IMG/VR virus record: IMGVR_UViG_3300025087_000311
Span: 1 to 22,532 of that record
Source of the DNA: a virus
Direction: 5' to 3' (one strand)
DNA length: 22,532 nt
Shown here: in pieces, positions 13,521-21,337 of the stretch
Numbering within the stretch: the first letter of the stretch is position 1
Layout of the letters: each line of letters starts with the position of its first letter
Position numbers and translations under genes: made by a program
The notes under the pieces: generated by a model
Told to the model about the DNA's origin: nothing
Seen by the model: only the letters and a program-made list of their open reading frames with translations
Database searches by the model: none

Positions 13521-14462
13521 ATGGATCTACAAGGAATGCGAAACAGGGTTTTTAGTTATATCAATTATGTTGATGGTAGTGCTGATCCTATCACAAATTC
13601 TGATATCACAACAACCGAAGTTGATCGCTGGATTAATGATAGATACCTAGAGGATCTTTTCCCAGAATATGCTAGTTTACATCCAGAGTATTATTCTGCG
13701 GAAGCCGTGATTGACAACTATGCAGCTACAGGGACAGTTGCAGCAGGATCGACAAGTTCAACTTTAGTGGCTTCGACTGCTATATTCACATCAAATATGG
13801 TTGATGGGATCGCATACAATTCAACTGATGATGAAACTCGCAAAATTACAGCATACACAAATACAACAACGGTCACGGTTGATAGCGCAATAGATGACGA
13901 CTGGGACGGTGATACGATTTATATCTTTACTGGATTATTCACATACGCTGATACATATTTGGTACACAAGCCAATCTGGGTGGGGGTCAAATGGACATCA
14001 AGCGATCTCGATTTCACACGTTGTGATCCTCTCAAAGACGAGGATCTATACAATAGTTCGCGTGGTAGAACGGCAGATACATTATTTAGTCAAGCATACC
14101 CAGTTTATACATTCCAGACAGAAAGTGTATCAAGCGTACCAACTTCCACAATTAAAATACGTCCTTTTGACTGGACTACAAATATTGAAGATTCTGTCTA
14201 CCTAAAATATGTCAAAAAGCCAGCAGAACTTACAAATACTACTGATGTCCCAAGAATACCACTCGGAGGGCATAAGGGCATAGTGTTTGGTGCAACCGCG
14301 GACGCTCTAATGAAACTTGAAAAATTCGATCAGGCGAATCAATATGAAGCCAAATTTATAGAAGCGAAACAAAGGCTAATGAAAATCAGACCATCAGAGA
14401 GACCAGTACGCACAATAGATTTTATGAAGAATACCTTACCTTTTACTAGGAGATCGGTCTAA
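13521..14462 (+). CDS. Head-tail adaptor-like protein with inserted beta module
   Basis: A 313-residue protein with the look of phage adaptors that sit below the portal: an N-terminal helical segment (MRNRVFSYINYVDG, TTTEVDRWINDRYLEDLFPE, residues 5-50) and a C-terminal helical half (GGHKGIVFGATADALMKLEK, QYEAKFIEAKQRLMKI, about 249-297). Between them residues 71-137 form a Thr/Val-rich beta module (STAIFTSN, YNSTDDE, WDGDTIYIF) that also occurs in the next protein. Adaptor assignment is by helix layout and gene order, not by a catalytic motif. It starts at ATG 13521 and its stop TAA directly abuts the next ATG. Confidence 0.55.
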   Translation: MDLQGMRNRVFSYINYVDGSADPITNSDITTTEVDRWINDRYLEDLFPEYASLHPEYYSAEAVIDNYAATGTVAAGSTSSTLVASTAIFTSNMVDGIAYNSTDDETRKITAYTNTTTVTVDSAIDDDWDGDTIYIFTGLFTYADTYLVHKPIWVGVKWTSSDLDFTRCDPLKDEDLYNSSRGRTADTLFSQAYPVYTFQTESVSSVPTSTIKIRPFDWTTNIEDSVYLKYVKKPAELTNTTDVPRIPLGGHKGIVFGATADALMKLEKFDQANQYEAKFIEAKQRLMKIRPSERPVRTIDFMKNTLPFTRRSV

Positions 14463-16166
14463 ATGGCAAGAAAAACAAAATCAACATGGATACAGAATTT
14501 AACGGGAGGCATGGATCAAGCTTCTGATCCTTCTTTGGTTAGTAATAATGAATCGCCACTACTTTTGAATGTAACAACGGATCAGCCTGGGAATTGGGCA
14601 ACAAGACCAGGTTCTGATCTATTCTGGGATAAAATTAGTGCAAATCCTGGCTACGGATTATGGTCATACAATAAGACGGATGGTACACACAAACTCTTTG
14701 CAGTAGCAGATCGTGATCTTTTTGTAGTAGACGAAACTACAGGGTGGGGCGCAGCAGTTGATACTGATGAATGGCCTGCCGATACTCAGGTGAACGGGAT
14801 AGATTTTTTGAATCGAAGTTATATTGGCTCGATGGACGGGGCTACGTCTTTAGCCTATACAACGGGTTCTACAATAACCGATGTCACAGTTACAGGAGAT
14901 GCAAATTATAAAATAGGTGGTGGGGTATTAGCGGTTAATCAGAACTTCCTATTAGTCGGAGGTAATTCAATTAAGCCAAATGTATTACTTTGCTCTAATT
15001 TGCCTTTCATTGACGAATTTTTTGCAAGACAAACGCAAACCATTTATGGGACTTGCTCTGCTAACGCGGATTCTAACGGCACAGGGACAGTTGTGACAAC
15101 AGCTATATTTTTTGAAGCTAATATTAAAGGCGCGATACTTTATAATTCTAATGATGGTGCGATGGTGACAATCTTAGATTGGGTAAATGCAGCAGTGCCT
15201 TATGTTAAAACAGATGGTGATACTTCTGGCTGGGATAATGACAAAATCTATGTATTTAGGCATACATTTAAAATAGATGGTAAATGTACTGCTGCAATAG
15301 GATATGGTAGCGAATTCTTAATCTGGGATGAACAAAAGATGTATAGATGGAATCCTATAACTGATGTGTCTGATGACGTTGGTAATTTTGGCTGTACTTC
15401 TTATAGAAGTGTGAAAATTGTTGATGGCATTGTTCTTTGGGCTAATAGGGAGGGGTTTTGGTTATATAATGGCGAAAATTTACCAACAAATATCACAGAT
15501 AAGCTTAGAGATCGTGTTGATTTTTATGGTGTTTGGGACTTAATTAGCGATTCTAACTGGGGAAGTCTGGCAGCAGGTGTAAGAGAGGCGCAGGGACAGT
15601 ATATATTATCAGTCGGGACTTTAGATACACTATCGGGGGCATTAGCATCAGCACTTACGAATATTTGCATAGTCTTTGATGTCAGAAAAGGGACGCTATT
15701 CACTTCGGGTTATCAGGATAGATTTATGGCGTTCACGGATTTTATTAATTCGACTGGATCGAAGGATATCTACGCAATAGGCTACAATGATGCTGGAATT
15801 TGGAAGCTAGACACAGGTACGACAGACGATGATGCCGCGGGTGTTGCTCAGTCTATAACAGTCAAAGTATATACAGCACATCATGTTACTGGCGATCCAA
15901 GGGTTGCTAATAAAGTTGCGAATGTTTTTTTGAAATACCGTGCAGCAGCAACGGTTACACTAAAAATTTCAAATAACAGGGGTGCTTATGCGACATATAA
16001 GACAATTGCTTTAAGTACGACATCAAAAACGCAGCAGGTGACACCAAAGATTAATACCGAAGGGTGGTCACATAGTTTAGGTTTTGAAACAACGGGTAAA
16101 TTTATTTTAGAAGGGTACGACTTTGATGTAGTTCCACAAACTACATTAAGAATACCGAAAGTTTAA
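14463..16166 (+). CDS. Tail nozzle / stabilisation-like protein
   Basis: A 567-residue beta-rich protein. The N-terminus (QNLTGGMDQASDPSLV, LLLNVTTDQPGNWATRPG; residues 11-50) has the layout seen in P22 gp10-type stabilisation and other tail-nozzle proteins: Gly-Gly, then LNV, then a RPG turn. Repeated short strands with Trp and Tyr (GYGLWSYNKTDG, KLFAVADRDLFVVD, FLIWDEQKMYRWNP) suggest a beta-propeller-like core. Residues 196-266 carry the same module as the adaptor gene product (TTAIFFEAN, YNSNDGA, WDNDKIYVF). It begins at the base after the adaptor stop, which favours translational coupling. Role as a tail-tube closure/nozzle is inferred from neighbours. Confidence 0.55.
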   Translation: MARKTKSTWIQNLTGGMDQASDPSLVSNNESPLLLNVTTDQPGNWATRPGSDLFWDKISANPGYGLWSYNKTDGTHKLFAVADRDLFVVDETTGWGAAVDTDEWPADTQVNGIDFLNRSYIGSMDGATSLAYTTGSTITDVTVTGDANYKIGGGVLAVNQNFLLVGGNSIKPNVLLCSNLPFIDEFFARQTQTIYGTCSANADSNGTGTVVTTAIFFEANIKGAILYNSNDGAMVTILDWVNAAVPYVKTDGDTSGWDNDKIYVFRHTFKIDGKCTAAIGYGSEFLIWDEQKMYRWNPITDVSDDVGNFGCTSYRSVKIVDGIVLWANREGFWLYNGENLPTNITDKLRDRVDFYGVWDLISDSNWGSLAAGVREAQGQYILSVGTLDTLSGALASALTNICIVFDVRKGTLFTSGYQDRFMAFTDFINSTGSKDIYAIGYNDAGIWKLDTGTTDDDAAGVAQSITVKVYTAHHVTGDPRVANKVANVFLKYRAAATVTLKISNNRGAYATYKTIALSTTSKTQQVTPKINTEGWSHSLGFETTGKFILEGYDFDVVPQTTLRIPKV

Positions 16167-16171
16167 CAGAT

Positions 16172-17143
16172 ATGGCTACAAACGAAAAAACATTAGAAGA
16201 GATGGGCTTCGATAAATTTAATCGTAGGTCCAACTTTGCACATGTTTCTGGAGGACTAAGGAATAATCGTTTAAGAGCAGGACTCTTTGCGGGTGGAATC
16301 CTACCTAAAGATACAATTATAGGGATCGGTAGTGACAAATTTGAAATTAATGCGAAGGAAGGACGTATGACTTTGCATGATGGAACGAATTATAGGATTG
16401 TAATAGGTCAAAAACCCGATGGGACTTTAGCCGTAGAAATGAGTGATGTTGGTTATGACGTGTTCAGAGCTTACGAAGGTGAGAAATTATTATCAACACA
16501 AGATCATGATGATTGGACGGAATATAATCCAGGTAATTTTTCTTATACTAATGCTAACAGAATAGCGATAGCCAATTATACAGGAACAGATCTGTTCCAA
16601 AAGGGGGACAGAATAAAGATAACACAAACTACTACGAAATATTTGAATATTACGAACGTAGCAGCAACATATATTGATGTTACAGGGGGAACAGACTATA
16701 CAGTAGCGAATGCAGCGATTACAGAGTTTTTTAAATCCAGAGAGGTGTTGCCCAGCGGATTTGCTTCGACTTTTACTTGGGCACCTGCGCTTTCAGTAGT
16801 GACAGGGACAATAGCAGGTATTTCATATATAGTCGCTGAATATTGGATACTTGGAGATAGAGTGGAATGCGACATTTCGGCACAGTTTACTATAGGCGGT
16901 GGTGGTGGGTCAGAAGTAATAGTTGCCCTACCTCCAGTAGCGAACGCTTACAATTATGGTGCGTCTGGTGCCTGGTCGGCAGGTTACGGATTTGTGCATA
17001 CTCCAGCAAACGATTTCGCAGCGAATGTATATTTTCCTTCAGGGGAGACCACCTTAGACTATTGTGGTTTTACTCCAATAGACAATGTGTTCCCTGATGG
17101 AGCTTGTGCGATAACTGGAAGGATTATTTATAAATTAGCTTAA
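16172..17143 (+). CDS. Tail protein with phage-tail beta module
   Basis: A 323-residue protein. The N-terminal half (about 40-100) has FEINAKEGRMTLHDGTNYR and VIGQKPDGTLAVEMSDVGYD, a short-strand pattern typical of tail or fibre attachment domains. Around residues 115-190 it has FQKGDRIKITQTTTKYLNIT and YIDVTGGTDYTVANAAITEF, a segment common in phage tail proteins. A Gly-rich run (IGGGGGS, about 246-252) precedes the C-terminal beta part. It may be a tail spike or head-tail joining fibre. It starts 5 bases after the previous stop. A hairpin overlaps its TAA (17135-17153). Homology is by recognition of the module only. Confidence 0.6.
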   Translation: MATNEKTLEEMGFDKFNRRSNFAHVSGGLRNNRLRAGLFAGGILPKDTIIGIGSDKFEINAKEGRMTLHDGTNYRIVIGQKPDGTLAVEMSDVGYDVFRAYEGEKLLSTQDHDDWTEYNPGNFSYTNANRIAIANYTGTDLFQKGDRIKITQTTTKYLNITNVAATYIDVTGGTDYTVANAAITEFFKSREVLPSGFASTFTWAPALSVVTGTIAGISYIVAEYWILGDRVECDISAQFTIGGGGGSEVIVALPPVANAYNYGASGAWSAGYGFVHTPANDFAANVYFPSGETTLDYCGFTPIDNVFPDGACAITGRIIYKLA

Positions 17144-17153
17144 ACTAAGCTAG
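17135..17153 (+). terminator. Hairpin over the stop codon before the first internal-protein gene
   Basis: TAGCTTA (17136-17142) pairs perfectly with TAAGCTA (17146-17152) around a 3-base loop, with a further G-U pair outside. It overlaps the stop of the preceding gene. CATAATTTTTATATT follows, so it could be a weak terminator. It ends 21 bases before ATG 17175, fitting the leader-hairpin spacing seen elsewhere. Confidence 0.5.
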
Positions 17154-17174
17154 CATAATTTTTATATTCAATTT

Positions 17175-17948
17175 ATGGCAAACGTATTAGATATAATAAA
17201 GAGAGCACAACAAGCAGTGCAATCAGCTCAAAAGGCAGAACAAACAAGGCGTATTGCAAGTACAGCAGTGCAAAGAGCAGCTACAGCACAAAAGAGTGCA
17301 GTTAGGAAGACAGCTCCTATTGCTGGCTATACACAAACGGCAACTAAATTGGCGTCTAGTCCTGTCAATCCAGTGAAAAGTTTGACTCCAGCAGATATAG
17401 CGAAACAAATTAGTGACGCGTTTGCTAAAAATGTATACAAAGGTCCAGGCTTCCAAGACGTGCTCCCTTTCTATAAATCTTGGGAGAAATTGTTACCAGC
17501 AGCACAAGGGGCAGCAGCAGAACAGGTGAATCCTGAGCTTAATAGGCAATATAATACACAGTTAATGAATACAATGTATGGGATAGCACAGGGCGGAGGA
17601 CGTGGCAGCCAAACATGGGGGAATGTGAGTCAGTTAGGAGCTGAGACAGAAAGGCAGCGTAAGGCAGGTATTTTAGACTGGTTAAATAAATATCAGCAAG
17701 GATATAGGGAATTATTCTATAATCCTGCACAAGAGGCGTTTAATAGAGCAACAACATTGAATCCAACAAAGACGCCAACGGTTGCGGGGATGCCTACGTC
17801 TTGGAATGATTTTATGAAACAGTACCAACCAGGAACAGAAACAGGAATGGGAACAGGGACGGATTTAACAACTGCGGGGAATAAGTTATTGAAATTACCA
17901 AAAACAGCTCAGACATTTACAGGGAATAAATTATTAAAATTATCTTAA
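17175..17948 (+). CDS. Candidate internal virion (ejection) protein 1
   Basis: A 257-residue Gln/Ala/Lys-rich protein. The N-terminal 60 residues are a basic amphipathic helix (IIKRAQQAVQSAQKAEQTRR then further Ala/Gln/Lys). The middle (about 95-195) has FQDVLPFYKSWEKLLPAAQG and a Tyr-rich helix (WLNKYQQGYRELFYNPA). The C-terminus holds a duplicated NKLLKL motif, once at about 236-241 and again near the end, separated by PKTAQTFTG. Three consecutive genes of this composition after the tail genes, and before the next fibre, match the internal ejection proteins of podoviruses such as P22 gp7/gp20/gp16 in arrangement. That identification is by analogy, not sequence match. It starts at ATG 17175 without a Shine-Dalgarno. 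Confidence 0.5.
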   Translation: MANVLDIIKRAQQAVQSAQKAEQTRRIASTAVQRAATAQKSAVRKTAPIAGYTQTATKLASSPVNPVKSLTPADIAKQISDAFAKNVYKGPGFQDVLPFYKSWEKLLPAAQGAAAEQVNPELNRQYNTQLMNTMYGIAQGGGRGSQTWGNVSQLGAETERQRKAGILDWLNKYQQGYRELFYNPAQEAFNRATTLNPTKTPTVAGMPTSWNDFMKQYQPGTETGMGTGTDLTTAGNKLLKLPKTAQTFTGNKLLKLS

Positions 17949-17964
17949 ATATTAAATAAATAAA

Positions 17965-18732
17965 ATGGCAATGGATTTACCAGGAGCAACAAGTGCATTA
18001 CAAACAGCGGAATCAGCAATGACTCCTTACCAAAGCATGGAGTTGCCGACAATGATAAATAAAAATATTACAGAACAATGGTCACCATCCCTTGAGAGGT
18101 CTACTGGTGTGACGCAGAATCTGATGTCTGAATTCTTGCCAAAATTTTTCAATATAGCGAATACTGGTCTAACAGCAGGGACAACAGCAGCAGATATGGC
18201 ACCATCACAAAAATTGACCCAAATGGGCAAGGAACTTGGTACAATGGGCGGAGAACTTGCAGCAGCTAGTGCATATTCTGATTATCTGGGCGGTCAAATG
18301 GCTGATATGCAGAATCGTGCATTACAGGCATTGCAATACGGCAATCAAGCAGCAGCAGACGCCTATAACAGAGTATTCCAAAGGTATCAGTTGGCATTCC
18401 AACAACTTGCAACACAAGCATTTACAAACAATAACAATGATCAGCCAGTTCCAACGCCAACAATAGACACAGTGGATACGGAGGAGGGTTTGGTATTTAA
18501 TAAAAAGACTAATATGTGGGAAAGCCCAGATGTCACAGCTTTACAAGGTTTTAAGTATAATCTAAACACAAAAGACCAGGTATTGAATGCACTTAGTAAA
18601 GCAGCAAACTATGGTTCAACTGGAACTCCTTATGGGAGTCTTATGTCTACCGTATATAAACCATTAGCTAGCAAATATGTAGATACAACTAAAAAGAATT
18701 TTGGTAAAGTAGGGAATTTTTTTGGCATTTAA
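17965..18732 (+). CDS. Candidate internal virion (ejection) protein 2
   Basis: A 255-residue protein rich in Ala, Gln, Thr and Met. It begins with a helical segment (TSALQTAESAMTPYQSM) and has a long amphipathic helical region at about 80-155 (KELGTMGGELAAASAYSDYL then QAAADAYNRVFQRYQLAFQQ). A Pro/Thr/Asp linker follows (about 160-175) before a small C-terminal domain (EGLVFNKKTNMWESPD and on). It has no signal peptide. It sits between two proteins of similar composition, with 16 bases between it and the preceding stop and 17 bases to the next start, which implies one translational unit. A role in genome delivery or membrane passage is inferred from context. Confidence 0.5.
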   Translation: MAMDLPGATSALQTAESAMTPYQSMELPTMINKNITEQWSPSLERSTGVTQNLMSEFLPKFFNIANTGLTAGTTAADMAPSQKLTQMGKELGTMGGELAAASAYSDYLGGQMADMQNRALQALQYGNQAAADAYNRVFQRYQLAFQQLATQAFTNNNNDQPVPTPTIDTVDTEEGLVFNKKTNMWESPDVTALQGFKYNLNTKDQVLNALSKAANYGSTGTPYGSLMSTVYKPLASKYVDTTKKNFGKVGNFFGI

Positions 18733-18749
18733 AATATTAATTTAAATAG

Positions 18750-20732
18750 ATGGCACAATTGACAGGACAAGCAGCATTAGATTATATAAAATCACATCCA
18801 AATGGCGGTTATAAAGTCATAGATCCAGGTGGATATGGGGCGTATTTTCAACAATCACAAAACACACAGCCACAAGATCCACAGTCTAAAAACGGTATTA
18901 GTGGATTTTTAGGCGGTTTTTTTAAGCAACCCTTACAATTGGGGAAAAATCTAATAAATGATATTGGTACACTTGGGAGTATGGCAGTAAGTGGAGGCAA
19001 GAATACTGGCAGTCCAATGATAGGATCAAAGCAGGATTATTGGAATAGATTAGAACAGGCAAACACAGATCCTAATGCATTAGCCGTACAAACTCTTAAA
19101 AATGCAGCAGGAACAGTAGCCTTTGGAGTCCCCGCAGGTGGGGGATTATTTGGTGTGGGGTTGGGTGGAGCAGTCAAAGCAAGTGCAGTAGCTGGAGGTC
19201 TCGGAGGTTTTGGAGCATCAGCTCCAGGACAGGAATTAGAATCTATAGGGACTGGGGCATTATTTGGAGGGGTAACAGGTGGAGTTCTTAATAAGGCGGG
19301 TGGTTTATTCGGAAAATCAAAAATTGGCAAGAGTCTTCAAAAGAAAATATTCACTGGATTAAAGGCTAGTGATGTAGAAATGACACCGAATCAGTTTAAT
19401 CTAGCTAAAACGTCTATATTAGATGATCTTGGTTTAAAAGGGATTAAAGTCAATACGGGTGATGACGTTGCAAATGCCCTACCAGACTTAATAAGTAGTT
19501 ATTCTGACGATATAGCAAGAAATTCGACTGAACTACCAGGAGCAAAACAGGATATTCTTAGTGATATAGTAGAGAAATATGGGAAGGGGAAAAATGGACA
19601 AAAGCAATTGGCAGGTATATTCAAAGATCCGCAAATGGCAAGGGTAAAAGACGCCTTGAATGCATTACCAGATAATCCACAAGCTTTGGATCTTGTGAAA
19701 GTCAATCAACTAATAAAAGAGGTTGGGGGTAGCTATAAGGGGGTAACAGAAGGTGGCGCAGGATTGAAGAAACAGATATTAACAAATATTAGATCCAAAA
19801 TAAGGGGGAATATTAAAGGTCCAGTTGACAATTTCCTAACAAAACAATCATATGCAATTAAATTTGCAGAAAAGATGACTAAAGCAGCCGAGAAAACATT
19901 GGGTCCTCGTTATATGGGATTAGGTGCAAATGTAAAAAACCCCGTCCAACAAATGGCTTCGAGGATAGGGAGGGCGGGAGAAGGCATAGGAGAGAAGATG
20001 AGCACATCTAAAATCCCAGGGATATTAGGTCAAGTAGCTCCGATTCTTGCAGGCCAGCAAGGTGCAATTACGCAAGAAGATTTAACACAACCACAGGGAC
20101 AATTGCCGGTTGGATTAGAAACAACAGGATTATTCGGCGGGCAAGGAGCAGGTATGACACAAGAACAGCAACAGTCCAAATTCATAGAATTGGTAAATTC
20201 TGGGTATAGTCCTACTGAAGCGCAGACAATCATGAAAAATGCTTACGGTACGGGTGGAGGGAAGACAATTCCAGCTACACAGCTTGCTGATCTTGGAGAT
20301 ACTCAGGCAGCTCTACAGAATCTTGGGACGCTTAATGAACAGTTCCAGGCAAGTCAGGGAGCATTCGGTCCAATAGAAGGAAAATTAAGAAGTTTGAACC
20401 CTTGGGATCAATCTGCACAGCAAGCAAAAGCTACTATTTTCACGGTTAAGCAGATCATTGGTAAGGGTCTTGAAGGTGGTGTTTTGAGGAAAGAAGACGA
20501 ATATAAGTATGCACAGATATTACCGAAACTGAGTGATACTTCCGAACAGGTTGCATATAAGATTCAGCTTTTGCAAAAGGTGCTAACCGTAAAATATCAA
20601 AATAGGGTTCAAATGTATCAACAGGGTGGTTATAATACAAGTGCAATAACTGGTGGATATTCGACAGGCGGAGGGAATGAAATGAATACCGAGGATTATA
20701 TTAACAGTAGCGGTTTATCTGATTATTTTTAA
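18750..20732 (+). CDS. Candidate internal virion (ejection) protein 3, large
   Basis: A 660-residue protein, the longest of three consecutive virion candidates. The N-terminal domain (1-55) is Gln/Asn/Gly-rich with YIKSHPNGGYKVIDPGG. Residues about 120-190 are a Gly/Ala/Val glycine-zipper stretch (GTVAFGVPAGGGLFGVGLGG and on), a type that inserts into membranes. The middle (200-440) is helical and charged. The C-terminus has a Gln/Gly-rich linker and an amphipathic helix (DEYKYAQILPKLSDTSEQVA), ending NSSGLSDYF. The glycine-zipper supports a membrane-channel role during DNA ejection, as in other podoviral large internal proteins; that is inference. No lytic transglycosylase motif could be identified. 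It starts at ATG 18750. Confidence 0.55.
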   Translation: MAQLTGQAALDYIKSHPNGGYKVIDPGGYGAYFQQSQNTQPQDPQSKNGISGFLGGFFKQPLQLGKNLINDIGTLGSMAVSGGKNTGSPMIGSKQDYWNRLEQANTDPNALAVQTLKNAAGTVAFGVPAGGGLFGVGLGGAVKASAVAGGLGGFGASAPGQELESIGTGALFGGVTGGVLNKAGGLFGKSKIGKSLQKKIFTGLKASDVEMTPNQFNLAKTSILDDLGLKGIKVNTGDDVANALPDLISSYSDDIARNSTELPGAKQDILSDIVEKYGKGKNGQKQLAGIFKDPQMARVKDALNALPDNPQALDLVKVNQLIKEVGGSYKGVTEGGAGLKKQILTNIRSKIRGNIKGPVDNFLTKQSYAIKFAEKMTKAAEKTLGPRYMGLGANVKNPVQQMASRIGRAGEGIGEKMSTSKIPGILGQVAPILAGQQGAITQEDLTQPQGQLPVGLETTGLFGGQGAGMTQEQQQSKFIELVNSGYSPTEAQTIMKNAYGTGGGKTIPATQLADLGDTQAALQNLGTLNEQFQASQGAFGPIEGKLRSLNPWDQSAQQAKATIFTVKQIIGKGLEGGVLRKEDEYKYAQILPKLSDTSEQVAYKIQLLQKVLTVKYQNRVQMYQQGGYNTSAITGGYSTGGGNEMNTEDYINSSGLSDYF

Positions 20733-20736
20733 AAAT

Positions 20737-21012
20737 ATGACATTAGAAGAATTAAAAGAACAATACAAGATTTTGTCGGCTAAACTTGACATTCTAACAG
20801 GGAAAGAAAAGTCCGAGCTAGAGGGCTTGATCGTGGATATAGATAAGAAAATCAAAAACCATCCTGATTATCTCTGGATACAGGAGTATGAACATCAACA
20901 AAAAAATAAATTTTTAAACAAAATCCGTGTCAGAATACACAATACAAAACAAAAGCTGGGTAATTGGATCGGACAGTGCAAGCGCTACATTGACAGCAAG
21001 TTTCGCAGATAA
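20737..21012 (+). CDS. Small helical protein
   Basis: A 91-residue, highly charged protein predicted mostly helical (LEELKEQYKILSAKLDILTG, KSELEGLIVDIDKKIKNH). The C-terminal 30 residues are basic (RVRIHNTKQKLGNWIGQCKR). It starts at ATG 20737, four bases after the previous stop, and ends at TAA 21012. The last 86 bases overlap the next gene in another frame. A small coiled-coil chaperone or connector is possible. No family recognised. Confidence 0.6.
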   Translation: MTLEELKEQYKILSAKLDILTGKEKSELEGLIVDIDKKIKNHPDYLWIQEYEHQQKNKFLNKIRVRIHNTKQKLGNWIGQCKRYIDSKFRR

Positions 21013-21337
21013 TGTAGCGCACATACCGACTGGGTTCATATCTGTTGTGGAATTAAACATCTCTTATACTCCAGGAGAAGATGCTGCAGTGCTACATATG
21101 CAAATTGAGACAGGAGATTCAAAAGATGATGTTTATAAAATGACTAGTTCGGAAATTATTAGCGATATTGACAATATTAAGTTATTGCCAGGAAAATTCG
21201 CTGAAACCGTAACAAATGGGACTAATTATAAATTTGCTAAGACTTATAGAGTAAATAATTTGTTTTTACGGATCAGTTTCAGGGAGGTGGCGACAAGCCA
21301 TGGCACTTTAGTTGTTAAGGCGATAACCTCAGGCTAA
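20927..21337 (+). CDS. Small beta-rich virion protein with GTG start
   Basis: A 136-residue protein beginning at GTG 20927 (MSEYTIQNKSWVIGSD). It appears all-beta (TASFADNVAHIPTGFISVVE, TPGEDAAVLHMQIETGD, LFLRISFREVATSHG), similar in size and texture to the two paralogues at 10517-11314, though I cannot prove homology. The start is chosen because the next in-frame candidates are TTG 20990 and GTG near 21047, which would remove convincing sequence. It overlaps the upstream gene by 86 bases. The stop TAA overlaps the next start by one base (TAATG), implying coupling to the fibre that follows. It may be a fibre adaptor or chaperone. Confidence 0.6.
   Translation: MSEYTIQNKSWVIGSDSASATLTASFADNVAHIPTGFISVVELNISYTPGEDAAVLHMQIETGDSKDDVYKMTSSEIISDIDNIKLLPGKFAETVTNGTNYKFAKTYRVNNLFLRISFREVATSHGTLVVKAITSG

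Noticed and set aside
13894-14205. 103-codon + strand frame inside the adaptor gene
   Set aside because: It is an alternative frame of a convincing coding region and has a His/Ile/Ser-rich, stop-limited translation without features.
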